Source: Ammoniphilus sp. YIM 78166 (GTDB taxonomy: Bacteria > Bacillota > Bacilli > Aneurinibacillales > RAOX-1). From it: a stretch of 64,000 bases of DNA. Below, piece by piece: positions 8,155 to 16,817 of the stretch (positions are counted from its first letter, which is position 1; every line of letters starts with the position of its first letter). The DNA lies in NCBI RefSeq assembly GCF_004522215.1, contig NZ_SDLR01000007.1:62001-126000 (forward strand), written 5' to 3'. Both the position numbers and the translations under genes were made by a program. Below the pieces are notes generated by a model. The model worked only from the letters and a program-made list of their open reading frames with translations. It searched no databases and was not told the origin of the DNA.

Positions 8155-8445
8155 CTAGCAGCTTGCTTCTCCAAAAATCGAAGAGCGTCCTCCCTTTGAA
8201 TCAATGCCTGTGAAGTTGATGGGGTTAAAATCATCCCAATACGTTGCGTTAGATAAGATTAAGGGGGTTTCTTCTACTAATTCATGATACTCATGTTCGG
8301 TAAGATACTGATAGGCGTAGCGATTGAGGAAACGAATCCTCCAGATTCGTTTTCCTTGCCAGGAGAGAAAATGAGAGGCAAGTTTGTTGCACTTAACGCT
8401 TTGCTGGTTGATGACTTTCTGGCAGGCTGGACAATTAAAATCCAT
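8155..8445 (-). CDS. Hypothetical zinc-finger-like protein, 96 aa
   Basis: Minus-strand gene with AGGAGG directly before its ATG at 8445. The N-terminus reads MDFNCPACQKVINQQSVKC, a possible zinc ribbon; the rest is basic and aromatic in the middle and Asp/Asn-rich near the end. No family recognised. It converges on rsgI. Confidence 0.6.
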   Translation of the reverse strand: MDFNCPACQKVINQQSVKCNKLASHFLSWQGKRIWRIRFLNRYAYQYLTEHEYHELVEETPLILSNATYWDDFNPINFTGIDSKGGRSSIFGEASC

Positions 8446-8600
8446 GATTCAAACCTCCTGAATAGAGTCGATCCTTGTCCTTATTATACAATAAATGGAT
8501 ACTAAATAGGGGGAAGAGTCCAATTTTTTCACAATCCTGCGGATGCCAAGCATATAATACTATAACACCTCTCTACTACTAGAACGGGAGAGTGATGGGG

Positions 8601-8690
8601 ATGTTCAAAAGAAGTAAAGAGGATTGGTTTATTTTTTGGTTCTCTGTCATCCTATTCGTAGTTTTAGTGATTGGTACGCTCTATCCTTAA
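8601..8690 (+). CDS. Small single-span membrane peptide, 29 aa
   Basis: ATG at 8601 after GATGGGG. A charged start (MFKRSKEDW) is followed by one hydrophobic span (FIFWFSVILFVVLVIG). A TATAAT at 8553-8558 lies upstream and a strong terminator starts six bases after the stop, so the locus looks like a self-contained small gene. It is too short for homology recognition. Confidence 0.5.
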   Translation: MFKRSKEDWFIFWFSVILFVVLVIGTLYP

Positions 8691-8695
8691 AGAGG

Positions 8696-8735
8696 GTGTC
8701 CTAAAGGAATAGGACACTTTCTTTTTTTTTTTTTT
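8696..8735 (+). terminator. Terminator after the small membrane peptide
   Basis: GTGTCCTA (8696-8703) pairs with TAGGACAC (8710-8717), followed by a long T run interrupted by one C. Confidence 0.85.
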
Positions 8736-8993
8736 AGTAAATCGGGCAGCGGCGCTTCTATAAACAGAATAGAAATCGTTATCAAATACCAAGATATGAA
8801 TATGAAGGAAGGTGTGGGGGAAGAACTCCATGTTTTTTGAAAAAACGTGAAATGAAATGGGACTGTTTTTTGTCACATAATCCTGGCAGAAGACTATAAT
8901 TTATTATGGACTAATTATTTAAATGTGTTATACTATTGAACATAAAGAAATGGCGAATAGGATATATTTGATCCGAATTGGGAGGAACGACAA

Positions 8994-10571
8994 ATGGATA
9001 CAAAGCTAAGCTTAGAAGTTAATGAGGTACTTGCGGCGGGGAAAACACGCTTTAATCTATCCGTACCTCAGTTAGTAGAAGCAGCGGTGCAAAGAGGAGA
9101 AGCGATGCTAACCGCCAGCGGAGCTCTTCGAGCAGAAACAGGAAAATATACGGGTCGATCCCCCAAAGATAAATTCATAGTTGATGAGCCTAATGTACAT
9201 GATGACATTGCATGGGGACCGGTGAATCAGCCGATTTCAGCTGCAGCGTTTGATAAGCTATATCAGGATGTACTAGAGTACTTAAATGGAAAAGATTTGT
9301 TTGTTTTTGATGGCTTTGCTGGCGCCAATGAGACATACCGTTTGCCGATTCGTATAATCAATGAGTATGCTTGGCATAACCTATTTGTTCATCAATTGTT
9401 TGTCAGACCAACCGCAGAAGAATTGAAAAGCCATGTTCCTGGCTTTACGGTGATTTCCGCTCCGGGCTTTGAGGCTACGCCGGCTCTACACGGAACGAAT
9501 TCCGAGACATTTATCATGGTGAGCTTCTCTAAGAAGACTGTGTTGATCGGTGGAACGAAGTATGCAGGAGAAATGAAAAAGTCCATCTTCAGCGTCATGA
9601 ATTACTTATTGCCACAACAGCAAGTATTTCCAATGCACTGCTCGGCTAACGTAGGCGAAGCAGGAGATGTTGCCTTGTTCTTTGGGCTTTCCGGCACAGG
9701 AAAGACGACGCTGTCTGCTGATCCTAACCGCCGCTTAATCGGCGATGACGAGCATGGATGGTCTGATCTTGGTGTGTTTAATATCGAGGGCGGCTGCTAT
9801 GCCAAGACGATCAATTTAACAGAAGAAAAAGAACCTCAGATCTGGAATGCGATCAAGTTCGGATCTGTACTGGAAAACGTGGTGCTAGACGAAGAAACTC
9901 GTATTCCAGACTATGATAATGGAAGCTTAACGGAGAATACGCGCGCGGCCTACCCGGTTGACTTTATTCCAGGTGCCATGATCCCAGGCGAAGCTGGACA
10001 CCCTAAAGTGATTGTGTTTTTAACCGCTGATGCGTTCGGCGTATTGCCTCCCATCTCGAAGCTGACCAAAGAGCAAGCGATGTATCATTTCCTATCCGGA
10101 TACACCAGTAAGCTTGCAGGTACGGAGCGTGGAGTAACCGAGCCGGAAGCTACTTTCTCTACTTGCTTCGGAGCGCCATTCCTGCCGCTTCAGCCAAGCG
10201 TATATGCAGAAATGTTAGGGGAAAAAATTACCGGACACAACGCTCAAGTTTATCTTGTGAACACAGGATGGTCTGGTGGTCCTTATGGAGTAGGAAAGAG
10301 AATGAATCTCGCCTACACTCGTGCGATGGTAACCGCTGCGATTAACGGCAGCCTAGCTGAGGCAGAGTACACGGTGGATCCCATTTTTGGATTGTCTGTA
10401 CCAACTGCAGTAGCAGGAGTGCCGAGCGAAGTTCTGGTTCCTCGCAATACATGGGCTGATCAAGACGCTTACGACCAAAAGGCAAAAGAATTAGCTTCTC
10501 GTTTCGCGAAGAACTTTACGAAGTTCCAAGGTGTATCCGCAGAGATTTTAGGAGCAGGTCCAAAAGCGTAA
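8994..10571 (+). CDS. pckA: Phosphoenolpyruvate carboxykinase (ATP)
   Basis: Converts oxaloacetate plus ATP to phosphoenolpyruvate, the entry to gluconeogenesis. It is 525 residues, normal for the ATP-type enzyme. Visible motifs: RSPKDKFIV near residue 55, the kinase-1a P-loop GLSGTGKTTLS (about 230-240), the metal-binding GDDEHGW directly after it, and the C-terminal NTGWSGGPYG. The start follows GGAGG. A -10-like TATACT at 8929-8934 is the only promoter hint in the 258-bp gap upstream. Gluconeogenic capacity fits a chromosome that also carries organic-acid uptake and glycerate metabolism. It ends at its own terminator. Confidence 0.96.
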   Translation: MDTKLSLEVNEVLAAGKTRFNLSVPQLVEAAVQRGEAMLTASGALRAETGKYTGRSPKDKFIVDEPNVHDDIAWGPVNQPISAAAFDKLYQDVLEYLNGKDLFVFDGFAGANETYRLPIRIINEYAWHNLFVHQLFVRPTAEELKSHVPGFTVISAPGFEATPALHGTNSETFIMVSFSKKTVLIGGTKYAGEMKKSIFSVMNYLLPQQQVFPMHCSANVGEAGDVALFFGLSGTGKTTLSADPNRRLIGDDEHGWSDLGVFNIEGGCYAKTINLTEEKEPQIWNAIKFGSVLENVVLDEETRIPDYDNGSLTENTRAAYPVDFIPGAMIPGEAGHPKVIVFLTADAFGVLPPISKLTKEQAMYHFLSGYTSKLAGTERGVTEPEATFSTCFGAPFLPLQPSVYAEMLGEKITGHNAQVYLVNTGWSGGPYGVGKRMNLAYTRAMVTAAINGSLAEAEYTVDPIFGLSVPTAVAGVPSEVLVPRNTWADQDAYDQKAKELASRFAKNFTKFQGVSAEILGAGPKA

Positions 10572-10577
10572 GGAAGA

Positions 10578-10606
10578 AAAAGGTACCGAGTTTCGGTGCC
10601 TTTTTT
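10578..10606 (+). terminator. Terminator after pckA
   Basis: AAAAGGTACCGA pairs with TTCGGTGCCTTTT, then a T run. Confidence 0.85.
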
Positions 10607-10630
10607 GTGTGCGGATGGTTAATCTATGTC

Positions 10631-10659
10631 TTGATACAAATACTATTCAATAGTACTAT
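10631..10659 (+). promoter_or_regulatory. Candidate distal suf promoter with palindromic operator in the spacer
   Basis: TTGATA (10631-10636), 17-bp spacer, TACTAT (10654-10659). The perfect 7-1-7 palindrome TACTATT-C-AATAGTA (10641-10655) covers the spacer and touches the -10, the usual geometry of a repressor site. The regulator is unknown; Fur-superfamily boxes share the 7-1-7 layout but this is not their consensus. Confidence 0.4.
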
Positions 10660-10743
10660 TAGGCAGAAATGTACAATCCTTGGTGATCTGGGAGGCACAC
10701 TTTTTAAACAAAAATATTTAAAAAATATGCAAATAGTGTTTCC

Positions 10744-10771
10744 TTGATTTAATTCTCTGATATACTATAAT
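10744..10771 (+). promoter_or_regulatory. Proximal suf operon promoter
   Basis: TTGATT (10744-10749), 16-bp spacer, TATAAT (10766-10771). It gives a leader of about 75 nt that contains the 12-bp direct repeat described below. Confidence 0.6.
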
Positions 10772-10787
10772 ATAAAAGAGCTGATAA

Positions 10788-10830
10788 TCAATTGAGAATG
10801 GATGACGAAGATTTCCAGTCAATTGTGAAT
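10788..10830 (+). repeat. 12-bp direct repeat in the suf leader
   Basis: TCAATTGAGAAT (10788-10799) and TCAATTGTGAAT (10819-10830) are 31 bp apart start to start, about three helical turns. Each contains the palindrome CAATTG. They lie between the proximal promoter and sufC and may be regulator half sites. Confidence 0.45.
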
Positions 10831-10852
10831 AATGAATGGAGGATGAAAGTTA

Positions 10853-11641
10853 ATGTCACAAGTGCCACATTTGAAAATAGAAGATTTAAGGGTTTCGATC
10901 GAAGATAAAGAAATCCTCAAAGGTTTTAACCTTGAGATTAAGGGCGGAGAAGTACATGCTATCATGGGACCGAATGGTACAGGGAAGAGTACGCTATCTT
11001 CAGCCATCATGGGTCATCCCAAGTATGAAGTAACAGGCGGGTCTGTTACCTTAGACGGGGAAGATGTATTGGAAATGGGAGTAGATGAGCGGGCTCGCAA
11101 GGGTCTATTTCTTGCTATGCAGTACCCAAGCGAGATTAGCGGAGTAACGAATGCAGACTTTTTGCGCAGTGCGATCAATGCTCGTCGCGGAGAAGGAAAT
11201 GAAATCTCCTTAATGAAGTTTATCCGTGAAATGGAAAAGAAAATGAAGACTCTTGAAATGGATGAATCATTCAGCCACCGTTACCTCAATGAAGGCTTCT
11301 CTGGTGGAGAAAAGAAGAGAAACGAAATTTTGCAGATGTTGATGCTTCAGCCTCGTATCGCCATTCTAGATGAGATTGACTCTGGTTTGGACATCGATGC
11401 CTTGAGGATCGTTTCCGAAGGCGTAAATGAGCTATTAAGCCCTGAGGTAGGCGTTCTTGTGATTACTCACTACCAGCGCTTGTTGAACTATATTAAGCCT
11501 GATTTTGTCCATGTTATGATGCAAGGACGCATTGTGAAATCGGGTGGTCCTGAGCTAGCTGAACGTTTAGAAGCTGAGGGATATGACTGGATTAAAGAAG
11601 AGCTGGGAATTGTAGACGAAACAGTTGGCGCTGAAGCGTAG
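10853..11641 (+). CDS. sufC: Fe-S assembly ATPase SufC
   Basis: ABC-type ATPase of the SufBC2D scaffold that builds Fe-S clusters in the cytoplasm. It is 262 residues with Walker A GPNGTGKST (about 40-48), the SufC signature FSGGEKKRNEI, Walker B IAILDEIDSGLD and the switch His in ITHYQ. The ATG follows GGAGG. It is the first gene of sufC-D-S-U-B, the standard Firmicutes order, with 13 nt to sufD. Two candidate promoters and repeat elements lie upstream. Confidence 0.97.
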   Translation: MSQVPHLKIEDLRVSIEDKEILKGFNLEIKGGEVHAIMGPNGTGKSTLSSAIMGHPKYEVTGGSVTLDGEDVLEMGVDERARKGLFLAMQYPSEISGVTNADFLRSAINARRGEGNEISLMKFIREMEKKMKTLEMDESFSHRYLNEGFSGGEKKRNEILQMLMLQPRIAILDEIDSGLDIDALRIVSEGVNELLSPEVGVLVITHYQRLLNYIKPDFVHVMMQGRIVKSGGPELAERLEAEGYDWIKEELGIVDETVGAEA

Positions 11642-11654
11642 AGGGGGTGCTGAC

Positions 11655-12965
11655 ATGAGTGTAGATACTAAATTGCGATTTGACCGTGAAACCATCACCC
11701 AATTTTCCCAGCAATCCGGTGAACCGGAATGGATGATGAACCTTCGCCTTCAAGGATTTGAGCAATACGGAAGCTTGGCGCTTCCTAAGTTAGAAAAAAC
11801 AAAACTAGATAAGTGGAATGTAGACGGTTTTGTTCCTTTCCAGACGCATGAGGCCGTAACGGACGTAAAGCAATTACCTGAAGAGATTCAGGCTCTGTTG
11901 GTCCAAGAAGAAGGTCAGCCGCGTGCGATTCTTGTACAGCATGATGCATCTGTTGTTTTTACCTATATCCCTGAGGAGCTAACAGCACAAGGCGTGGTGT
12001 TCGGATCCTTACAAGCGGCCTTAAGCACGCACGGCGAACTGATTCAAAAGCACTTCATGCAAAAAGACAGCAAAGTGGATTCGCACAAGCTATCTGCCTT
12101 GCACACCGCCGTATGGAGCGGAGGAGTGTTCCTCTATGTGCCTAAGAATGTGGAAGCTAAGATCCCCGTTCAAGCCGTCTACTATACAAGCGGGAAAAAT
12201 GCAGGATTATTCCCTCATGTGACGATTATTGCTGAAACTCACAGCTCTGTGTCGTATACTGATACGTATGTGAACCTTGCCGACACGGAGGGAGTACACA
12301 ATGGAGTAGCGGAAGTTCACGTTAAGCCGGGAGCGAAAGTAAGATATACGTCTGTTCGTACCTTCGAGCAGTCCGTCACGGACTTTATTTTCCGCCACGC
12401 TACCGTTGAACAAGATGGCCGTATGGAATGGGTTCTAGGAGAAATGAATGACAGTGACACCGTCACACAGAATACTACCCATTTACTTGGTAATGGATCT
12501 ACTGTAGACTCCAAACTTGTAACGATTGGTTCAGGAACACAAAAAGAAAATGTCGTATCCAAGGTCGTACACACAGGTAAGCATTCCGACAGTCAGCTTC
12601 TTGTAAAGGGAGTATTAAAGGACGAGGCTACCGCTATTCTTAATGGGCTTACCTTTATCGAAAAGGGAGCCACAAAGTCTAATGGGGAACAGGCCGAGAA
12701 TGTGCTGATGCTAAGTCCGAAGTCTCGTGGGGATGCTAATCCTATTCTACTTATTGACGAAGATGATGTTAAAGCAGGCCATGCCGCAAGTGCAGGCCAG
12801 ATCAATCCACTGCAGATCTTCTACTTGATGTCACGCGGATTGACGAAGGCGGAAGCTCAGCGCTTGATCATCAATGGATTCGTGGCGCCAGTAGTAGATG
12901 AGATTACAGAGTCGGGTGTTAAAGACCTTTTGGAAAGGACAATTGAGAGGAAAGTGTCCCGATGA
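11655..12965 (+). CDS. sufD: Fe-S assembly scaffold subunit SufD
   Basis: Partner of SufB and SufC in the cluster-assembly scaffold. It is 436 residues from the ATG at 11655, which follows GAGGGGGTG; the longer frame from 11625 overlaps sufC and lacks a ribosome site. The beta-helix core and the C-terminal SufBD motif (GHAASAGQINPLQIFYLMSRGL) are present. The last four bases overlap the sufS start (ATGA), so the two are translationally coupled. Confidence 0.96.
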   Translation: MSVDTKLRFDRETITQFSQQSGEPEWMMNLRLQGFEQYGSLALPKLEKTKLDKWNVDGFVPFQTHEAVTDVKQLPEEIQALLVQEEGQPRAILVQHDASVVFTYIPEELTAQGVVFGSLQAALSTHGELIQKHFMQKDSKVDSHKLSALHTAVWSGGVFLYVPKNVEAKIPVQAVYYTSGKNAGLFPHVTIIAETHSSVSYTDTYVNLADTEGVHNGVAEVHVKPGAKVRYTSVRTFEQSVTDFIFRHATVEQDGRMEWVLGEMNDSDTVTQNTTHLLGNGSTVDSKLVTIGSGTQKENVVSKVVHTGKHSDSQLLVKGVLKDEATAILNGLTFIEKGATKSNGEQAENVLMLSPKSRGDANPILLIDEDDVKAGHAASAGQINPLQIFYLMSRGLTKAEAQRLIINGFVAPVVDEITESGVKDLLERTIERKVSR

Positions 12966-14188
12966 ATATTAAAGAGATCAAGTCCCAGTTTCCTATCTTA
13001 AATCAAGAAATCAATGGACATCCCTTGGTGTACTTGGATAGTGCGGCGACTTCTCAAAAACCCATTGCAGTTATCGAAGCGATTGAAGACTACTATCGCA
13101 GATATAATTCTAACGTGCATCGCGGTGTCCATACCTTAGGAACCTGGGCGACTGATGCCTACGAAGGCGCGAGGGAAAAAGTCAAAAAGTTCATTAACGC
13201 CAAAGAAGCGGCAGAGATTATTTTCACCCGCGGAACGACCACGGCGCTTAATATCGTAGCTCAAAGCTATGCACGTGAATTCCTAAAGGATGGCGATGAA
13301 ATCGTCATTACCTTTATGGAGCACCACAGTAATCTCATTCCTTGGCAACAGGCAGCCAAGAGAACAGGTGCAACCTTGAAATATCTTCCGCTTCAGCCGG
13401 ATGGAACCGTTAAGCTAGAAGATGTGGAAGCGACTATTACACCGCAAACAAAATTAGTTTCCATCGCTTATGTATCGAATGTTATGGGAACCATTCATCC
13501 CATCAAGCAAATTGCAGAGATCGCCCATCGCAACGGCGCGGTGATCTGTGTGGACGCAGCTCAGGCAGCACCGCATATCAAAATTGATGTGCGCGATCTG
13601 GACTGTGATTTCTTAGCCCTTTCCGGCCATAAGATGGCAGCTCCAACAGGGATTGGAGCGTTGTACGGTAAACGTGACCTTCTAGAGAAGATGACTCCGT
13701 ATGAGTTTGGTGGAGAAATGATCGACTTTGTAGAATTATACGATTCCACATGGAAAGAGCTTCCTTGGAAATTTGAAGGTGGAACTCCGATCATCGCTGG
13801 TGCCGTGGGGTTAGGCGCAGCCATCGACTTCCTGCAGCAAATTGGAATGGATGAAATCGAGCGTCATGAAAAACAACTGGTTGGCTATGCGATGGAACAA
13901 TTGCGCGGGATTGAGGGGTTGACCATTTTTGGACCCGAGGAACGAAGCGGGCTGGTTACCTTTAATTTGGACGATGTCCATCCGCATGATGTGGCTACGG
14001 TTTTAGATGCAGAGGGAATTGCTGTACGCGCGGGTCATCACTGTGCTCAGCCATTGATGAGATGGCTGAATGTAACGGCAACCGCAAGAGCAAGCTTCTA
14101 CATCTACAATTCCGAAGAAGATATTGACGCTCTGGTGAAAGGTTTAAAAAAGACAAAGGAGTATTTTGGCAATGTCTTCCTTGGATGA
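12962..14188 (+). CDS. sufS: Cysteine desulfurase SufS
   Basis: PLP enzyme that takes sulfur from cysteine as a persulfide and passes it to SufU. It is 408 residues, type II desulfurase. Lys224 in SGHKMAAPTG is the PLP lysine; Cys361 in RAGHHCAQP is the persulfide cysteine. The first aspartate loop VCVDAAQAAPH stacks on PLP. It starts inside the sufD stop codon and overlaps sufU by 17 nt, tying the donor-acceptor pair together in translation. Confidence 0.97.
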   Translation: MNIKEIKSQFPILNQEINGHPLVYLDSAATSQKPIAVIEAIEDYYRRYNSNVHRGVHTLGTWATDAYEGAREKVKKFINAKEAAEIIFTRGTTTALNIVAQSYAREFLKDGDEIVITFMEHHSNLIPWQQAAKRTGATLKYLPLQPDGTVKLEDVEATITPQTKLVSIAYVSNVMGTIHPIKQIAEIAHRNGAVICVDAAQAAPHIKIDVRDLDCDFLALSGHKMAAPTGIGALYGKRDLLEKMTPYEFGGEMIDFVELYDSTWKELPWKFEGGTPIIAGAVGLGAAIDFLQQIGMDEIERHEKQLVGYAMEQLRGIEGLTIFGPEERSGLVTFNLDDVHPHDVATVLDAEGIAVRAGHHCAQPLMRWLNVTATARASFYIYNSEEDIDALVKGLKKTKEYFGNVFLG

Positions 14189-14606
14189 TTTATACCGTCG
14201 CGTAATTATGGATCACTATCAGAATCCTCGTAATAAAGGACAGTTGGAGAATGACGGATCGGTTACCATAAACCTAAATAATCCAACCTGTGGGGACCGT
14301 ATCCAGCTTCAGATGAAGGTGGATAATGGGATCATACAGGATGTCAAGTTTACAGGAGAAGGCTGCTCCATTAGCATGTCATCTGCATCCATGATGACCC
14401 AAGCGATTAAAGGAGCCACGCTGGAAGAAGCACTCAAGCTAGCTGATATTTTTTCCGCCTTGATGAAGGGGGAAGAAATTGAAGAGGATGATTTGGATTT
14501 AGGGGACATTGAAGCTCTTCAGGGAGTAGCGAAGTTTCCAGCTCGGATCAAGTGTGCCACGCTGGCATGGAAAGCCTTGCAGCAAGGAGCAAGCGAAGTA
14601 AAGTAA
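14172..14606 (+). CDS. sufU: Zinc-dependent sulfurtransferase SufU
   Basis: Accepts sulfur from SufS. It is 144 residues from ATG 14172 (MSSLDDLYRR), preceded by AAGGAG inside sufS. It has the NPTCGDR motif and GEGCSIS, with the third cysteine in RIKCATLAW: the three Cys plus Asp that bind zinc in SufU. The Gram-positive insert between the second and third Cys is present, which separates it from IscU scaffolds. An alternative TTG at 14166 is less likely. Confidence 0.95.
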   Translation: MSSLDDLYRRVIMDHYQNPRNKGQLENDGSVTINLNNPTCGDRIQLQMKVDNGIIQDVKFTGEGCSISMSSASMMTQAIKGATLEEALKLADIFSALMKGEEIEEDDLDLGDIEALQGVAKFPARIKCATLAWKALQQGASEVK

Positions 14607-14643
14607 TTGCCGTCTAGGCAAGGAAATATAAGGAGGGAGAATT

Positions 14644-16041
14644 ATGGCTAAAAAACAACCTGAGTTGTCGGAATACCAATATGGGTTTCACGATAAGGAC
14701 GTTTCCGTATTCCGTACCAAAAAAGGTTTGACAAAGGAAATTGTAGAGGAAATCTCCCGCATTAAGAGCGAGCCGGAGTGGATGCTCGAATTCCGTTTGA
14801 AGGCACTTGACATTTTCTATAGCATGCCAATGCCGGAATGGGGCGGCGAACTAAAGGACTTGGATTTCGAATCCATTACCTACTACGTTAAGCCTTCCGA
14901 GAAGCAAGGAAAAACGTGGGAAGAGGTTCCTGCAGAGATTAAGGCTACGTTCGATAAGCTTGGAATTCCTGAAGCGGAACAGAAATTCCTCGCCGGGGTA
15001 TCTGCCCAATATGAATCCGAGGTTGTTTACCATAACATGCAGGAAGACCTTGAGGCACTAGGCATTCTTTTCACTGACATGGATTCCGCGGTTCGCGAGC
15101 ATCCGGAGATTGTGAAAGAGTATTTCGGTACGGTCATTCCTTCTACGGACAATAAGTTTGCTGCATTAAACAGCGCGGTATGGTCAGGTGGAAGCTTTAT
15201 CTATGTACCACCGGGAGTCAAGTGCGAGCAGCCATTGCAAGCTTATTTCCGCATTAACTCGGAAAACATGGGACAGTTTGAGCGCACTTTGATCATCGCG
15301 GATGAAGACAGTTTTGTGCATTACGTAGAGGGCTGTACGGCTCCGATTTACTCCACGGATTCTCTTCACAGTGCGGTGGTTGAGATTATCGTGAAGAAAG
15401 GTGCTCGATGTCGTTACACCACGATCCAGAACTGGTCAGCCAACGTATACAACTTGGTTACCAAGCGTGCGATCGCACATGAAGATGCGACCATGGAATG
15501 GATCGATGGAAATATCGGAAGTAAGCTGACCATGAAGTATCCAGCGGTTGTCATGGTAGGACCAAGAGCCAAGGGTGTGGTTATTTCCATCGCTGTAGCG
15601 GGTAAGGGTCAGCACCAGCACGCAGGAGCCAAAATGACCCATCTTGCTCCGGATTGCTCTTCCACCATTGTTTCCAAGAGCTTGAGTAAGCATGGCGGAA
15701 AAGTAACGTATATGGGATTATCGCGTTTCGGACGAAATTCTGCGGGATCTAAGTCCAACATTAAATGTGATACGATTATCCTAGATGAGATCTCTACATC
15801 TGATACGATCCCGTTTAACGAAGTATTAAACGATCAGGTTACCTTAGAGCACGAAGCTACCGTCTCTAAAGTAAGTGAAGATCAATTGTTCTACTTGATG
15901 AGCCGTGGCTTGACCGAGGAAGAAGCGACTCAAATGATCGTTATGGGCTTTATTGAGCCTTTCACTAAAGAACTGCCAATGGAATATGCCGTTGAGATGA
16001 ACCGTCTCATTAAGTTCGAGATGGAAGGTAGTATCGGGTAA
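14644..16041 (+). CDS. sufB: Fe-S assembly scaffold subunit SufB
   Basis: Main scaffold protein of the SufBC2D complex, 465 residues. The ATG follows AGGAGGGAG. Typical segments: AALNSAVWSGGSFIYVPPGV, the cysteine-containing EGCTAP (about residue 228) and the C-terminal NDQVTLEHEATVSKVSEDQL. SufB and SufD share the same core fold, and SufB keeps the Cys/Glu residues needed to build the cluster. It is the last gene of the operon and ends at a long hairpin. Confidence 0.97.
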   Translation: MAKKQPELSEYQYGFHDKDVSVFRTKKGLTKEIVEEISRIKSEPEWMLEFRLKALDIFYSMPMPEWGGELKDLDFESITYYVKPSEKQGKTWEEVPAEIKATFDKLGIPEAEQKFLAGVSAQYESEVVYHNMQEDLEALGILFTDMDSAVREHPEIVKEYFGTVIPSTDNKFAALNSAVWSGGSFIYVPPGVKCEQPLQAYFRINSENMGQFERTLIIADEDSFVHYVEGCTAPIYSTDSLHSAVVEIIVKKGARCRYTTIQNWSANVYNLVTKRAIAHEDATMEWIDGNIGSKLTMKYPAVVMVGPRAKGVVISIAVAGKGQHQHAGAKMTHLAPDCSSTIVSKSLSKHGGKVTYMGLSRFGRNSAGSKSNIKCDTIILDEISTSDTIPFNEVLNDQVTLEHEATVSKVSEDQLFYLMSRGLTEEEATQMIVMGFIEPFTKELPMEYAVEMNRLIKFEMEGSIG

Positions 16042-16046
16042 CTTTG

Positions 16047-16109
16047 AATACGTGTCTGCTGTGACTTTACACCTTTGTGTGAAGTCGCTCGGACACGTAT
16101 TTTTTTTTG
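16047..16109 (+). terminator. Terminator after sufB
   Basis: AATACGTGTC (16047-16056) pairs with GACACGTATT (16092-16101), with an inner GACTT/GAAGTC pairing, followed by a T run. Long stem-loop. Confidence 0.8.
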
Positions 16110-16228
16110 CCCCCCATTGCCACACATGGGATAATTATCATCCAACCAAAAGAATATAAGCATCAATCATACCGCATACTAAATTTTGTGTTCCTATTAT
16201 TAGCCAATGTATAGGAGGGGTTAACGAT

Positions 16229-16702
16229 ATGACTCAGTTTCCGAAGGAATATTGGCGAGAGAATATTTATGAAAGGGAGCACCGAATCCAACAACAAAAG
16301 GTGGAATATGTGATGAGCAGAACAGAAGAAATAGCAAAAGAGGAAATTGCTGAAGAACTGACACCACTAAGAACACAACTAGACCAGATGCAACAAGCTC
16401 TTAGTCAACTCAAAACTACTCCACAACAAAGCGGTGTACAAAATCAACAACAGACCAATCAACTTATGCAGCAAATGAACCAATTTGGAAACCAAGTCCA
16501 GAGCCAACAACAGCAGGTATTCCAACAGTTACAACAGTCCATTCAACAAGCTGCCCAAATATTGAACCAAGCCAACCAAGGTATTCAATCTGTCCAGATG
16601 CTTACTCAAATGAATCAAATGATTTCTCAATCTCAGCAGCAATTACAAAATGTTGGTCAGCAACAACAGCAACAACAAATGTACCAACAAACGTTGCAAT
16701 AG
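16229..16702 (+). CDS. Glutamine-rich low-complexity protein, 157 aa
   Basis: Of 157 residues, 53 are glutamine by my count, rising to runs of seven near the C-terminus. The N-terminal 60 residues are charged and helical (KEYWRENIYEREHR, EEIAKEEIAEEL) and probably form a coiled coil; the rest is Q/N/M-rich with no Cys and no signal peptide. Not recognised. Compositions like this occur in some spore-coat or filament-forming proteins, but nothing here proves such a role. Ribosome site TAGGAGGGG at 16212-16220. It is monocistronic, with its own terminator. Confidence 0.75.
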   Translation: MTQFPKEYWRENIYEREHRIQQQKVEYVMSRTEEIAKEEIAEELTPLRTQLDQMQQALSQLKTTPQQSGVQNQQQTNQLMQQMNQFGNQVQSQQQQVFQQLQQSIQQAAQILNQANQGIQSVQMLTQMNQMISQSQQQLQNVGQQQQQQQMYQQTLQ

Positions 16703-16710
16703 GAAACAAA

Positions 16711-16743
16711 GGGTTACGCAGCATCATAGCGTAACCCTTTTAT
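16711..16743 (+). terminator. Terminator after the Gln-rich gene
   Basis: GGGTTACGC (16711-16719) pairs with GCGTAACCC (16729-16737), followed by TTTTAT. Confidence 0.85.
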
Positions 16744-16783
16744 GTGATAGGATGCTATTTATGGCGAGAAAACAGTTAGGAAG

Positions 16784-16812
16784 TTGACTTTATAGACTTT
16801 TATATATATATT
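16784..16812 (+). promoter_or_regulatory. Orphan SigA-type promoter for a candidate small RNA
   Basis: TTGACT (16784-16789), 17-bp spacer, TATATT (16807-16812). No open reading frame follows before the terminator at 16866-16895. Confidence 0.55.
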
Positions 16813-16817
16813 ATTTT

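Noticed and set aside
7808..8158. Lys/Arg-rich 116-codon frame inside rsgI
   Set aside because: Shadow of the Lys/Glu-rich low-complexity tail of RsgI read in another frame.
16438..16702. CAA/CAG repeat tract as a microsatellite or CRISPR-like array
   Set aside because: It is codon repetition within the Gln-rich coding sequence; no regular repeat-spacer structure exists here or elsewhere in the window.
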